Below, in pieces: positions 1 through 8,219 of a DNA stretch of 64,000 nt. Where the stretch lies: contig JAFSUB010000014.1 in assembly GCA_017445475.1 (NCBI GenBank), positions 1 through 64,000 on the forward strand, written 5' to 3'. Numbering within the stretch: the first letter of the stretch is position 1; the number at the start of each line of letters is the position of its first letter. The notes under the pieces were generated by a model. That model did no database searches. It was not told the origin of the DNA and saw only the letters and a program-made list of their open reading frames with translations. Both the position numbers and the translations under genes were made by a program. This DNA comes from Alphaproteobacteria bacterium (GTDB lineage Bacteria > Pseudomonadota > Alphaproteobacteria > RF32 > CAG-239).

Positions 1-1
1 G

Positions 2-136
2 TTAAAAGCAACAGGAAATGCTGTTTTGATAAAATCTTGTCCGGTTTGTTATAAATGTGGGTTTGGAATTGGAAGCGGTCAAAATTGTATGGGAAAAATT
101 TTGATGCAAATTCGTGAGGAATTGCTAAGCTCGTAA
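2..136 (+). CDS. C-terminal fragment of an unrecognised cysteine-rich protein
   Basis: An open frame enters from the left edge in frame 2 and stops at TAA 134-136, leaving 44 residues. The piece holds a C-x2-C-x2-C cluster (SCPVCYKCG) followed by a glycine-rich turn and another Cys, which suggests metal or Fe-S binding (inference). An intrinsic terminator begins 33 nt after the stop, so this is a real transcription-unit end. The upstream part lies outside the window and I do not recognise the family. Confidence 0.55.
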   Translation, partial: LKATGNAVLIKSCPVCYKCGFGIGSGQNCMGKILMQIREELLSS

Positions 137-168
137 ATTGCAAGCTTTGCATCACCAAAACAAACAAG

Positions 169-192
169 CCTCCCTTGAAGGGAGGTTTTTTT
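169..192 (+). terminator. Intrinsic terminator
   Basis: CCTCCC (169-174) pairs with GGGAGG (180-185) across a 5-nt loop and is followed by seven T. It ends the unit of the partial gene at the left edge. Confidence 0.9.
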
Positions 193-251
193 AATAAAGA
201 ATATTTCTTAAACTTTTGCAAAAAATCAGATTCATTTTCAGATAAAGACTA

Positions 252-279
252 TTGACAACGGCCGTATAATTTATATAAC
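252..279 (+). promoter_or_regulatory. Putative sigma-70 promoter for the PP2C phosphatase gene
   Basis: TTGACA (252-257) and TATAAC (274-279) are 16 nt apart. The expected start is about 15 nt upstream of the GGAAAGGA Shine-Dalgarno sequence of the gene at 302. A closer TATAAT at 265-270 is too near to pair with this -35. Confidence 0.5.
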
Positions 280-301
280 TTTTTAGGGAAAGGAAAAAAT
301 C

Positions 302-2185
302 TTGGCAAGCATAAAATCCAGAATCATTTTTGTAACTTTTTCTTTGCTGTTTGCATTGGGCATGGTTGTTGTCTGTGCGGCGTTAATGGCTTTTTATCAT
401 GATAAAGAATTGCTTATTGCAAGCAATGATGCTTCAATCACCGCTTTTGAGGGACAAATCAACACGGAAATTTCGGCGCTTGAAAAAAATGCGCTCGACT
501 TGGCCTTAATGGGGGACGTTTATTACAGTCAGGGTAAATCGCAAAAGGTTGGCGACTTTTTTACCGCACAGATTTTAAAAAATTATCCGAACTCTATGGG
601 AAACGGCTTGTATTTTTTGCCCTATAAAATATATCAAACGCAAAAAATTGCCTGTATTCACGCGGTTTGGAGTGAAAACAGCAAAATTGAGATGCTTGCC
701 TCGTGCGTGAACAAAACGTTTGATTATTTTAAGCAAAATTGGTATAGCGAAATTAAAAAAGATTTGGAAGAGGGAAGGCGCGTTTCTTGGTCAAAGCCTT
801 ATAAAAGCACCCAACTTGGTATTTTGATGACAACAGTGGGGGCGGGTGTTTATGACAAAGACGAACTGGTCGGAATGGCAACGGTTGATTGGGAACTTGA
901 TACAATCTTAAAAGCTATTTTGAAAATTAAACCAACTCCGAACAGTTTTGTGTTGTTTGCCGATAAAACCAACGATTATATTATTGCAACAACCGAACCG
1001 GGCATTGATAATTCGGCAGTTATGGGCAAATCTTTGCAAACAATGACATGGTATTCCGACGAGCTTAAAGAAGGTGTTCATTTTGAATATAAAGGTGTAA
1101 AATATATTCCGTATATCAAGCGGTTAAACAACTCAATGTTTTTGATTGTAAATGTGCCGCTGTTTGAATTGTTTGACAATGCCGTGCACCATTTATATGT
1201 TTTGTTAAGTGTTCTTTTAATCAGCACTTTGTTTATTGTTTTTGTTTTGTATCAGATATTAAAGCGCAACATCAATCAGCCGATTGACACGCTAACGGAT
1301 ATTGCTCAAAAAATCAGTCGGGGAGATTTGGACAGAACAATTGAGCTCAATGAGCCTTCGGAACTTGCCAAACTTGCAACGGCTTTTAACAAGATGAAAA
1401 CGGATATTAAGACGCATTTAACCGAACTGGCGAAGGTCTCCATGGAAAAAGAAAAAATGGAATCGGAACTTGCGATTGCAAAAACCATTCAAGATTCGGT
1501 TTTGCCGAAGGATTTTCCGAAAAATGAGTTTTTTGAACTTATGGCTTCAATGACACCGGCTCGGGAAGTTGGGGGCGATTTTTACGACTTTTTCCCCATA
1601 GATGAAAATCATTTTGGAATTGTGATGGCCGATGTGTGCGGCAAGGGCATTACTGCCGCGCTTTATATGATGTCTGCCAAAACGGTGATTAAAAATATGT
1701 TGCAGGCCGGCTATCCGCTTAAAGAGGCAATAGAAAAGGCAAACGACTCTCTTTGCAACAACAGCGCTCCTTTGATGTTTGTAACGGCTTTTGTCGGTGT
1801 GCTTGATTTAAAATCGGGAAAAATCGAATATATCAACGCCGGACATTGCCCGCCGCTTTTGAAAACAAAAAAGGAATATAAATACATCGATGTCGTTAAA
1901 AATATGGTGTTGGGTGTGAAGTCGGGTTATGAATATAATCTCGGAGAGATTCTCCTGCAAAAAAATGATCGCTTGTTTTTATATACCGATGGTGTTACCG
2001 AGGCGCAAACAAAAGAACACAAGTTTTTTGGAGAGCAGCGGTTGCTTGAGGTGCTCAATCAAAAGGAATTATCCTTATCAGAAACGCTTGAATCGATATA
2101 TGAGAACATTTATAAGTTTGCTCAAGATGCGCCGCAGTTTGATGACATCACGATGATGATTGTCGAATTTTATCGTAAAAAATAA
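302..2185 (+). CDS. Membrane sensor PP2C-type (SpoIIE/RsbU) serine phosphatase
   Basis: 627 residues from a TTG start behind AGGGAAAGGA. Order: TM1 (about 8-31), a 265-residue periplasmic sensor resembling a double Cache domain, TM2 (298-318), HAMP (319-371), a short coiled coil, then a SpoIIE/PP2C phosphatase (about 410-625). The phosphatase has REVGGDFYDFF, MADVCGKGITAAL, the INAGHCPP block and a C-terminal FDDITMMIVEF, with the metal-binding Asp residues of the fold. Such proteins dephosphorylate anti-anti-sigma factors in partner switching or other phosphoserine targets (family knowledge). No STAS or anti-sigma kinase gene is adjacent, so its partner is unknown. It sits alone behind its own promoter. 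Confidence 0.88.
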   Translation: MASIKSRIIFVTFSLLFALGMVVVCAALMAFYHDKELLIASNDASITAFEGQINTEISALEKNALDLALMGDVYYSQGKSQKVGDFFTAQILKNYPNSMGNGLYFLPYKIYQTQKIACIHAVWSENSKIEMLASCVNKTFDYFKQNWYSEIKKDLEEGRRVSWSKPYKSTQLGILMTTVGAGVYDKDELVGMATVDWELDTILKAILKIKPTPNSFVLFADKTNDYIIATTEPGIDNSAVMGKSLQTMTWYSDELKEGVHFEYKGVKYIPYIKRLNNSMFLIVNVPLFELFDNAVHHLYVLLSVLLISTLFIVFVLYQILKRNINQPIDTLTDIAQKISRGDLDRTIELNEPSELAKLATAFNKMKTDIKTHLTELAKVSMEKEKMESELAIAKTIQDSVLPKDFPKNEFFELMASMTPAREVGGDFYDFFPIDENHFGIVMADVCGKGITAALYMMSAKTVIKNMLQAGYPLKEAIEKANDSLCNNSAPLMFVTAFVGVLDLKSGKIEYINAGHCPPLLKTKKEYKYIDVVKNMVLGVKSGYEYNLGEILLQKNDRLFLYTDGVTEAQTKEHKFFGEQRLLEVLNQKELSLSETLESIYENIYKFAQDAPQFDDITMMIVEFYRKK

Positions 2186-2314
2186 CGTTTTCGTCGCCCA
2201 CGCCACATGCTTTGCATCAAAGGTTTTTTTAAAGGCGTTTTGTCGCAATCATTTACTTAAAATGTGGATATGAAGGGGGAAAGACTTGTGTATTTGCAAG
2301 ATTTTGCTTAAATT

Positions 2315-3358
2315 TTGAGCAAAAGGAAAAAATCGGTTATGTTGAGCCCCGTTTGGAAGCAAAGAATTGCTTTTTTTAAGAAAAACAAACGCGCGAAATG
2401 CGCGCTTGTCCTCTTTTCTTTTGTGTTTGTGCTTTCACTTTTTTCGGAATTGATTGCAAACGACAAACCTCTTCTTTTGAAATATAAGGGACATTTTTAT
2501 ATGCCCGTTTTCCAAACGTTGACGGACGAGTTTTTGGGCGGCAATTTTCCAACCCCCGCCGATTATAAAGACCCGTTGATTAGAGAAAACATCAACAAAA
2601 ACGGTTTTATGATTATGCCGCTTATTGCTTTTTCATATAATACGGTTGACTATGAAATTGAAACACAAACGCCGTCTGCACCCGATAAAACGCATTGGCT
2701 CGGCACAGATGATGAGGGCAGGGACATTGTTGCACGCATTTTATACGGCATCAGGTTGTCTGTTGTTTTTGCATTTATTTTAACGTTTGTTTCTTCGGCA
2801 ACAGGCATTTTCATCGGTGCTGTTCAGGGATATTTCGGCGGCAAGGTCGATATTGTTCTTCAGCGCTTTATCGAAATTTGGGAAAGCTTGCCGCAGCTGT
2901 TTATCTTAATTATCATCGCAAGCCTTTTTATTCCGACTTTTTGGACGATTTTACTGATTTTGATGTTGTTTTCGTGGACATCGCTCACATCAATGGTTCG
3001 GGCGGAATTTTTGCGCACCCGTAACTTTGAATATGTTAAAGCTGCAAAAGCCTTGGGTGTGAGCAATTTCCGCATAATCTTAAAACACATTTTGCCGAAT
3101 GCGCTTGTAACCTCGCTGACCTTTATTCCGTTTATCTTGTCTGAATCGATTGTCGCCTTAACGTCGCTTGATTTTTTAGGGCTTGGGTTGTCGGATCAAT
3201 ATCCCTCGCTCGGCGATTTGGTCAGGCAGGGCAAAGACAATCTTCAAGCCCCGTGGATTGGTTTGAGCATTTTCGTTGTTTTGGCCGGTTTGCTGACAAT
3301 GTTGATTTTTATAGGCGAGGGGGTGCGCGACAGCTTTGATGTGAGGAAATCGCGATGA
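2315..3358 (+). CDS. yejE: Oligopeptide ABC transporter permease, YejE type
   Basis: Inner-membrane permease of a peptide importer. The N-terminal SELIANDKPLL followed by a long periplasmic segment, WLGTDDEGRDIVARILYG, and a BPD permease domain with the EAA-type loop (RAEFLRTRNFEYVKAAKALG) track E. coli YejE almost block by block. The first possible start is TTG 2315. ATG 2339, preceded by AAAAGGA, is a good alternative and still includes the conserved MLSPVW-type start. It overlaps yejF by four bases (ATGA). In other proteobacteria yejA and yejB precede yejE. Here neither is present upstream; the neighbour is the phosphatase gene, with 129 bp between that show nothing else. Confidence 0.93.
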   Translation: MSKRKKSVMLSPVWKQRIAFFKKNKRAKCALVLFSFVFVLSLFSELIANDKPLLLKYKGHFYMPVFQTLTDEFLGGNFPTPADYKDPLIRENINKNGFMIMPLIAFSYNTVDYEIETQTPSAPDKTHWLGTDDEGRDIVARILYGIRLSVVFAFILTFVSSATGIFIGAVQGYFGGKVDIVLQRFIEIWESLPQLFILIIIASLFIPTFWTILLILMLFSWTSLTSMVRAEFLRTRNFEYVKAAKALGVSNFRIILKHILPNALVTSLTFIPFILSESIVALTSLDFLGLGLSDQYPSLGDLVRQGKDNLQAPWIGLSIFVVLAGLLTMLIFIGEGVRDSFDVRKSR

Positions 3359-4917
3359 ATACGCCACTTGAGGTTAAAAATTTATCACTTGCTTTCAAAA
3401 ATGCGGACGGTAGCTTTGAAGCTGTCAAAAAAATCGGTTTTTCGCTTAAGAAAAACGAAATTTTGGGCATTGTGGGTGAAAGCGGTTCTGGAAAATCGGT
3501 TACCGCGCTTTCAATTTTGAACTTAACAAATGCCGAATATGGTCCAAAAAGTTCTATTGTTCTAGAGGGCAAAGAACTTGTCGGTGCACCGGAGAGCACG
3601 ATGCGGCACATCAGAGGCTTCAAGGTTGGGTTTGTTTTTCAAGAGCCGATGAGCTCGCTCAATCCGCTTCATAAAATCGGCGCACAAATTGCCGAAACGA
3701 TTTTGTTGCATCAGAATGTTTCTAAACAAGCCGCCAAAGCGCAAGCCATTGATTTGATGAAAAAAGTCGGCTTAAAAAATTCCGAAAAACGCTTTAGCGC
3801 ATATCCTTACGAGCTTTCGGGCGGCGAACGGCAACGGGTGATGATTGCAATGGCAATTGCCAACAAGCCTGATATCTTGATTTTGGACGAACCGACGACG
3901 GCGCTTGACGTTACCATTCAAAAGCAGATTATCGACCTGATTTTGAATTTAAAAAAAGAACTGGGTATGTCCGTGATATTTATTTCGCACGATTTGAAAC
4001 TGGTGGCACAGATTGCAAACAGAATTGTTGTGATGTATCGGGGAAAAATTGTTGAAGAAGGCTTAACCGGCGATGTTTTCAAAAACCCGAAAAATCCTTA
4101 TACTAAAAAGTTAATATCATCAACTAATTTATTGAAAAACAAGGAAAAGATTTCAAAAAATGTTGTATTAAGTGTGCAAAATCTCACCCTGAAATATCCG
4201 CTTAAAAAAAGCATTTTCGGCCGTGTGCTTGAGGAAATTTCGGCGCTTCATGACGTATCGCTTAAGCTCTATGAAGGTGAGACATTGGGCATAGTGGGCG
4301 AAAGCGGTTCGGGAAAGACAACGCTTGGTCAATGTGTGGCGTCCTTGAATAAATATTCCGGTAAAATAGATTTTAGTTTTTCACAAAACAACAATGAGTT
4401 AAGAAAGTTTGTTCAGGTTATATTTCAAGATCCTTATAACTCCTTAAATCCGAGAATGAACGTCTTGGAAATTGTGGGTGAAGGCCTAAAAGTACATCAA
4501 AAAAACTTAAGTGCGGCAGAAATTGAGCAAAAAGTGCGCAAAATGCTTGAAAAAGTTGGCTTAAAAGAGGCAAGCTTATATAAATATCCGCATGAATTTT
4601 CGGGCGGTGAGCGCCAGAGAATTGCCATTGCACGCGCAATGATTTTAAGCCCGAAGTTGGTTGTTTTGGACGAGCCGACCTCGGCACTTGACGTGACCAT
4701 TCAAAAGCAGATTATCAAACTTTTAAAAGATTTTCAAAAACAAGGTAAGATGACTTATATTTTTATATCGCACGATATGCGAGCCATCAGAGCGATGGCA
4801 GACAGAATTGCGGTTATGAAAGACGGAAAGATTGTTGAAATAGGTCAGGCTTCGAAAATTTTAGAACATCCGGAAAACAGCTACACAAAATCCTTGATTC
4901 AAGCCTCGATTATATAG
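3355..4917 (+). CDS. yejF: Peptide ABC transporter, fused double ATPase, YejF type
   Basis: 520 residues with two ABC ATPase domains in tandem. Each has a Walker A (GESGSGKS, GESGSGKT), a signature (LSGGERQR, FSGGERQR) and a Walker B (LILDEPTTALD, VVLDEPTSALD) followed by the H-loop ISHD. Both halves also carry the oligopeptide-transporter C-terminal extension (NPYTKKL, NSYTKSL). It powers uptake through YejB/YejE; only YejE is encoded next to it. The ATG lies inside the yejE stop region, so translation is coupled. The downstream 230 bp hold no clear terminator, but do contain a promoter and palindrome for the next gene. Confidence 0.94.
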   Translation: MNTPLEVKNLSLAFKNADGSFEAVKKIGFSLKKNEILGIVGESGSGKSVTALSILNLTNAEYGPKSSIVLEGKELVGAPESTMRHIRGFKVGFVFQEPMSSLNPLHKIGAQIAETILLHQNVSKQAAKAQAIDLMKKVGLKNSEKRFSAYPYELSGGERQRVMIAMAIANKPDILILDEPTTALDVTIQKQIIDLILNLKKELGMSVIFISHDLKLVAQIANRIVVMYRGKIVEEGLTGDVFKNPKNPYTKKLISSTNLLKNKEKISKNVVLSVQNLTLKYPLKKSIFGRVLEEISALHDVSLKLYEGETLGIVGESGSGKTTLGQCVASLNKYSGKIDFSFSQNNNELRKFVQVIFQDPYNSLNPRMNVLEIVGEGLKVHQKNLSAAEIEQKVRKMLEKVGLKEASLYKYPHEFSGGERQRIAIARAMILSPKLVVLDEPTSALDVTIQKQIIKLLKDFQKQGKMTYIFISHDMRAIRAMADRIAVMKDGKIVEIGQASKILEHPENSYTKSLIQASII

Positions 4918-5075
4918 ACCTCATAAATAAACAATTTTATTATACATAATAAACATTATGCGACAAAAGTGAGAAATAAAAAACAATGTTAAAATGGCAG
5001 CAATGCCCTGTTTTCAGTATAAAAAGCATCTCTAAAGCGGTTTTAATTTTCCTTTGCAAAGGTTATTAAAAATTT

Positions 5076-5103
5076 TTGCTTTCCCCATAAAATGATATAT
5101 ACT
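5076..5103 (+). promoter_or_regulatory. Putative sigma-70 promoter
   Basis: TTGCTT (5076-5081) and TATACT (5098-5103) are 16 nt apart. The inferred start falls at the left edge of a 20-bp palindrome, upstream of the phosphoethanolamine-transferase-like gene. Confidence 0.55.
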
Positions 5104-5109
5104 CCTTTC

Positions 5110-5129
5110 TTAAGATATAAATATCTTAA
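5110..5129 (+). promoter_or_regulatory. 20-bp perfect palindrome at the transcription start (operator or 5' hairpin)
   Basis: TTAAGATAT, two spacer bases and ATATCTTAA form a perfect 9+9 inverted repeat. It lies between the -10 box (ending 5103) and the GGAAAGGA Shine-Dalgarno sequence. That position suits a repressor operator over +1, or a stabilising hairpin at the mRNA 5' end. No regulator gene adjoins it. Confidence 0.55.
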
Positions 5130-5147
5130 ACGGAAAGGACGACATTA

Positions 5148-6776
5148 ATGACATTTAAAAAAGTGATTTTTAAAAATCAAAAGCTTTCGCACAACCTATA
5201 TATCCTAACCTTTTTTATGCTTTTTGTGTTTGCACCGGATCTTGTCTTAAAATATGTCTGCGGTCTTCCCGTCAGCGTTGAGCTTTTGTTTTTCTTCGGC
5301 GCACTTTTGTTTGGCTTTTTGCTTTCGGCGACAAATAAAGTTGTTTTTATGTTCTTTATGGTGCTGATTTTTGTTATTCAACTCATTGAGCTCAATTTTA
5401 CGGCTTATTTCGGCACACCGATTGAGCCTTCAAACATCATCAATATCTTTCGTGAGGCAAAAGATGTTTTTGACCCCGCATATTTGAAAAATGTGTGGTT
5501 TATAACCCCTGCTCTGCTTGGGCTGATGGTGGCAACGTGTGTTGCTTTTTGGTGCTCAAAGCCCCTCAAAATTCCGCTTGTCTGGCTTGTTTTGTTTTAT
5601 ATGGCCGCTCATAAGCCATACAGGGCATACACGCAAAGCAAAGATGTTTGGTATTTTCAGCCGGCTATCACACGCCCAAGCCTGAAAAATGCCATCAGCA
5701 CGTTTTCGTATTTTGTTTTTCAATATTGGCCGAAAGGCTATCAAAACCTTGAAATTTCGTATATTCCATACGCTTTAGAGCCAAAACATTCCGATGTTGA
5801 AAACATTTTGTTGGTATGGGGCGAAAGCTTATATGCCGGACATTTGCCGATGTATGGCTATTCAAGAAACACGTTTCCGAAAATGGCGCAGCTTCTTGAA
5901 AATCAAAACTGGCAAGTTGTTCTTGGCTTGTCAAACGGCATTGCGACGGCAACATCAACCCTTTTATTTTTTAACACGGCGCGCGAGCCGGCCAATGCGG
6001 CTGTCTTGAAAACCCATATTGCAGATTTGTTTAAGGCGGCTAAAGAAAACGGGTTTCACACCTATTATCTTTCCAATCAGGAATCACGTTTGACGATGGG
6101 TTTTAGCGTTTCTTCAATTGATGAGCTGATGACAAACGACTTAAATCCGCTTTATTTTGCCAAACATAAAGACGAAGGGCTCACAAAGCTTCTTTTAAAA
6201 AAGGGTTTAAAAGGCACAAAAAATTTTGTGGTGCTTCATATGCGTTCGCCCCACTCGCCTTATGAAAACAGATATGAGGGCCGTGAAGCCGAATTTGAAA
6301 AATATACGCCTGCGGCTGAAGCAAAAGATCGTTTCACCTATGAAGTCAACACATACGATAATGCGCTTTTATACACGGATATGGTGCTTTTTGATATGGT
6401 TTCGGCATTTGAAAAACTTGCGGATTCAACAAATTACAGCATATACATTACGGCCGATCACGGACAGCTTTTTAATTATCACAACATGTGGGGACACAAC
6501 AACCTTGTTTTAGAGCAAGCCAAAGTTCCTGTTTTTATCAAAAAAGCAAATGGCACCAAACTGCCCAATCCCCTTGCTCACTACGAGCTTGCAAAACTTA
6601 TTTTGCAAGATCTCGGATATACGCTTATCAACAAAAACGAAACGCCCGATGTTTATTATCTGCACGGCAACAATGTCGATTTTCCCTATGACTTTATCGA
6701 ATATCGCATCGGCTCTGAAGGTGCGCATGAGCTAAAAAAAGAAAACACGGCAAACTTAAAAAATAGGGCGTTTTGA
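5148..6776 (+). CDS. Sulfatase-fold phosphoethanolamine transferase-like membrane enzyme (EptA/CptA family)
   Basis: 542 residues. Four to five hydrophobic segments occupy roughly the first 170 residues, followed by a periplasmic alkaline-phosphatase-superfamily domain. Visible catalytic features are LLVWGESL with the metal-binding Glu, the MYGYSRNTFPK block typical of the family, the ATATST region that should hold the nucleophilic Thr, HMRSPHSPY, and ADHGQ near the C terminus. Family members transfer phosphoethanolamine from phosphatidylethanolamine to lipid A or LPS core sugars. The exact acceptor cannot be read from sequence. The start is ATG behind GGAAAGGACGAC. It sits alone under a promoter with a palindrome at +1, so its expression is probably controlled. 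Confidence 0.85.
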   Translation: MTFKKVIFKNQKLSHNLYILTFFMLFVFAPDLVLKYVCGLPVSVELLFFFGALLFGFLLSATNKVVFMFFMVLIFVIQLIELNFTAYFGTPIEPSNIINIFREAKDVFDPAYLKNVWFITPALLGLMVATCVAFWCSKPLKIPLVWLVLFYMAAHKPYRAYTQSKDVWYFQPAITRPSLKNAISTFSYFVFQYWPKGYQNLEISYIPYALEPKHSDVENILLVWGESLYAGHLPMYGYSRNTFPKMAQLLENQNWQVVLGLSNGIATATSTLLFFNTAREPANAAVLKTHIADLFKAAKENGFHTYYLSNQESRLTMGFSVSSIDELMTNDLNPLYFAKHKDEGLTKLLLKKGLKGTKNFVVLHMRSPHSPYENRYEGREAEFEKYTPAAEAKDRFTYEVNTYDNALLYTDMVLFDMVSAFEKLADSTNYSIYITADHGQLFNYHNMWGHNNLVLEQAKVPVFIKKANGTKLPNPLAHYELAKLILQDLGYTLINKNETPDVYYLHGNNVDFPYDFIEYRIGSEGAHELKKENTANLKNRAF

Positions 6777-6795
6777 ACATCAGATGAACGGTCTC

Positions 6796-6824
6796 TTGAC
6801 ACGCTTTTAAAATCAGCATAGAAT
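6796..6824 (+). promoter_or_regulatory. Near-consensus sigma-70 promoter
   Basis: TTGACA (6796-6801), a 17-nt spacer and TAGAAT (6819-6824) precede the AAAGAAAGGA Shine-Dalgarno sequence of the small membrane-protein gene and its glycosyltransferase partner. Confidence 0.75.
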
Positions 6825-6860
6825 GCCCGTTGTGTTTTGTTCAAAAGAAAGGAATAAGAA

Positions 6861-7220
6861 ATGTTTTTGAAAATCGCAAAAGGTGTGTTGCTTTTCGTTC
6901 TTGCCGTGTTTTATATCCAAAACATTGTGTCCTACGCAGACAATTGGTTGACAGCCATCGTTTACAGCAAGCTTAATTTGGTTTTGCTTGTTTGCATACT
7001 TTATTTAGCTTCGGCTTTTGCGCCTGTTTTTAAGCCGCTGTGCCTTTGTGTTTTGCTCGCAGGCGTTTTGTTTCATGCATATTTATATTACAACACCTCT
7101 GCAACTTATGAGGTTAGCTGGCAAACAAATGTGCAAAGGCGCGAAAAATGTCGAGGCGAAAAGGCCACGTGGTATAGCAAAATGACAAATGATTGTTATT
7201 TAAGGACATCTCAAGAATGA
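6861..7220 (+). CDS. Small three-helix membrane protein of unknown function
   Basis: 119 residues with three hydrophobic segments (about 5-22, 35-55, 58-76) and a polar C-terminal tail holding two Cys (EKCRGEK, NDCYL) that could form a disulfide. I do not recognise a family. It starts at ATG 6861 behind AAAGGAATAAG, has a strong promoter 40 nt upstream, and its TGA overlaps the ATG of the GT8 gene. It is therefore co-translated with a glycosyltransferase and may serve the same glycan step (inference from context only). Confidence 0.7.
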   Translation: MFLKIAKGVLLFVLAVFYIQNIVSYADNWLTAIVYSKLNLVLLVCILYLASAFAPVFKPLCLCVLLAGVLFHAYLYYNTSATYEVSWQTNVQRREKCRGEKATWYSKMTNDCYLRTSQE

Positions 7221-8206
7221 AACATATTCCGATTGTGGTGATTTCGGACGAACGACAGGCTTTTGCCGTTGCCACAGCCTTTATCAATCTGTTAGAGGTC
7301 AAAAAAACAGGCACTTTTTATGATTTATATGCAATTGTTTCTCCTGACTTCGGAGCTGAAAACAAAGCAAAAATAAAATCAATTCAAAATGATTATGAGG
7401 CGTGCGCCATTCATTTGATTGAAGCAGATAATCGGTTTGACAACATTAAAAACAAAACAACATACATCTCAAATGCGTGCGCTTATAAGTTTTGTTTGGC
7501 CGAATTTTTGCCAAAGCTCAATAAAGTGCTTTATCTTGACACGGATATTGTTGTTTTTGATGATTTAACCGCCTTATATGACATTGACATCAAAGACAAT
7601 TACATCGGTGGTGTTTTTTCTTTTGCTCATTTGCTGCAAGATGGTTTGCGCGAGCGCTTAAATGTTTCTGATATGCTTTCCTATGTCAATGCAGGGGTGA
7701 TGCTTGTTAACCTAAAGCAAATCAGAAAAGACAACATCATCAATCAATGCGTAAAACTTATTGGTTCTTATGACGATTCGGTTGACCAGCACATTTATAA
7801 CAAAGTGTGTTTTGGCCATATTGCCTTGATTGCTCCGAAATATAACGTAACCCACTCAAATGAGCCGTTTTACAAACAGGAAATTGCTTTGACAGCTTTT
7901 ACGCAAAAAGAGGTTATTGAAACACAAAACCCCGTGATTTATCATTACACGGGACCAAACAAACCATGGAATGCGGCGGGGTTAAAATATGGTTTGATAT
8001 GGCTCAGATATTGTAAAAAATCACCTTATTGGGATTTGGTTTTGAACAAAAACAAAAAAATTAATTTGTTTTCTCCGTTTGCCGACACAAAAATTGAGTA
8101 TTCGTTTTTAGAGCGTCTTTTTTCTGTTAAAACCAAATATAAAAACGGCTTTCCCCTTAAAGTGTTAACAATTTTAGGCTGCCGTTTTACAAAAAATTCG
8201 AAATAA
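7217..8206 (+). CDS. Glycosyltransferase family 8 (LPS core-type galactosyl/glucosyltransferase)
   Basis: 329 residues from ATG 7217, which overlaps the preceding stop (ATGA) and has AAGGA nine bases upstream. The frame is open further up to a TTG at 7193, but family N termini begin at IPIVVISDE. GT8 hallmarks: the nucleotide-sugar strand ISDERQ, LYLDTDIVVFDDL containing the D-x-D metal site, YVNAGVMLVNL, DQHIYN and the C-terminal HYTGPNKPW block. It should add a hexose from a UDP-sugar to LPS core or another surface glycan on the cytoplasmic face. It converges with the FkbM methyltransferase gene 13 bp away without a visible terminator. Confidence 0.9.
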   Translation: MKHIPIVVISDERQAFAVATAFINLLEVKKTGTFYDLYAIVSPDFGAENKAKIKSIQNDYEACAIHLIEADNRFDNIKNKTTYISNACAYKFCLAEFLPKLNKVLYLDTDIVVFDDLTALYDIDIKDNYIGGVFSFAHLLQDGLRERLNVSDMLSYVNAGVMLVNLKQIRKDNIINQCVKLIGSYDDSVDQHIYNKVCFGHIALIAPKYNVTHSNEPFYKQEIALTAFTQKEVIETQNPVIYHYTGPNKPWNAAGLKYGLIWLRYCKKSPYWDLVLNKNKKINLFSPFADTKIEYSFLERLFSVKTKYKNGFPLKVLTILGCRFTKNSK

Positions 8207-8219
8207 GATATGTTTTAGC

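Noticed and set aside
4938-4955. TTTATTAT/ATAATAAA inverted repeat behind yejF as a terminator
   Set aside because: A/T-only stem with no T-run; too weak to call.
4986-5069. 27-codon open frame between yejF and the transferase gene
   Set aside because: No convincing Shine-Dalgarno sequence, composition like random AT-rich DNA, and the promoter for the next gene follows.
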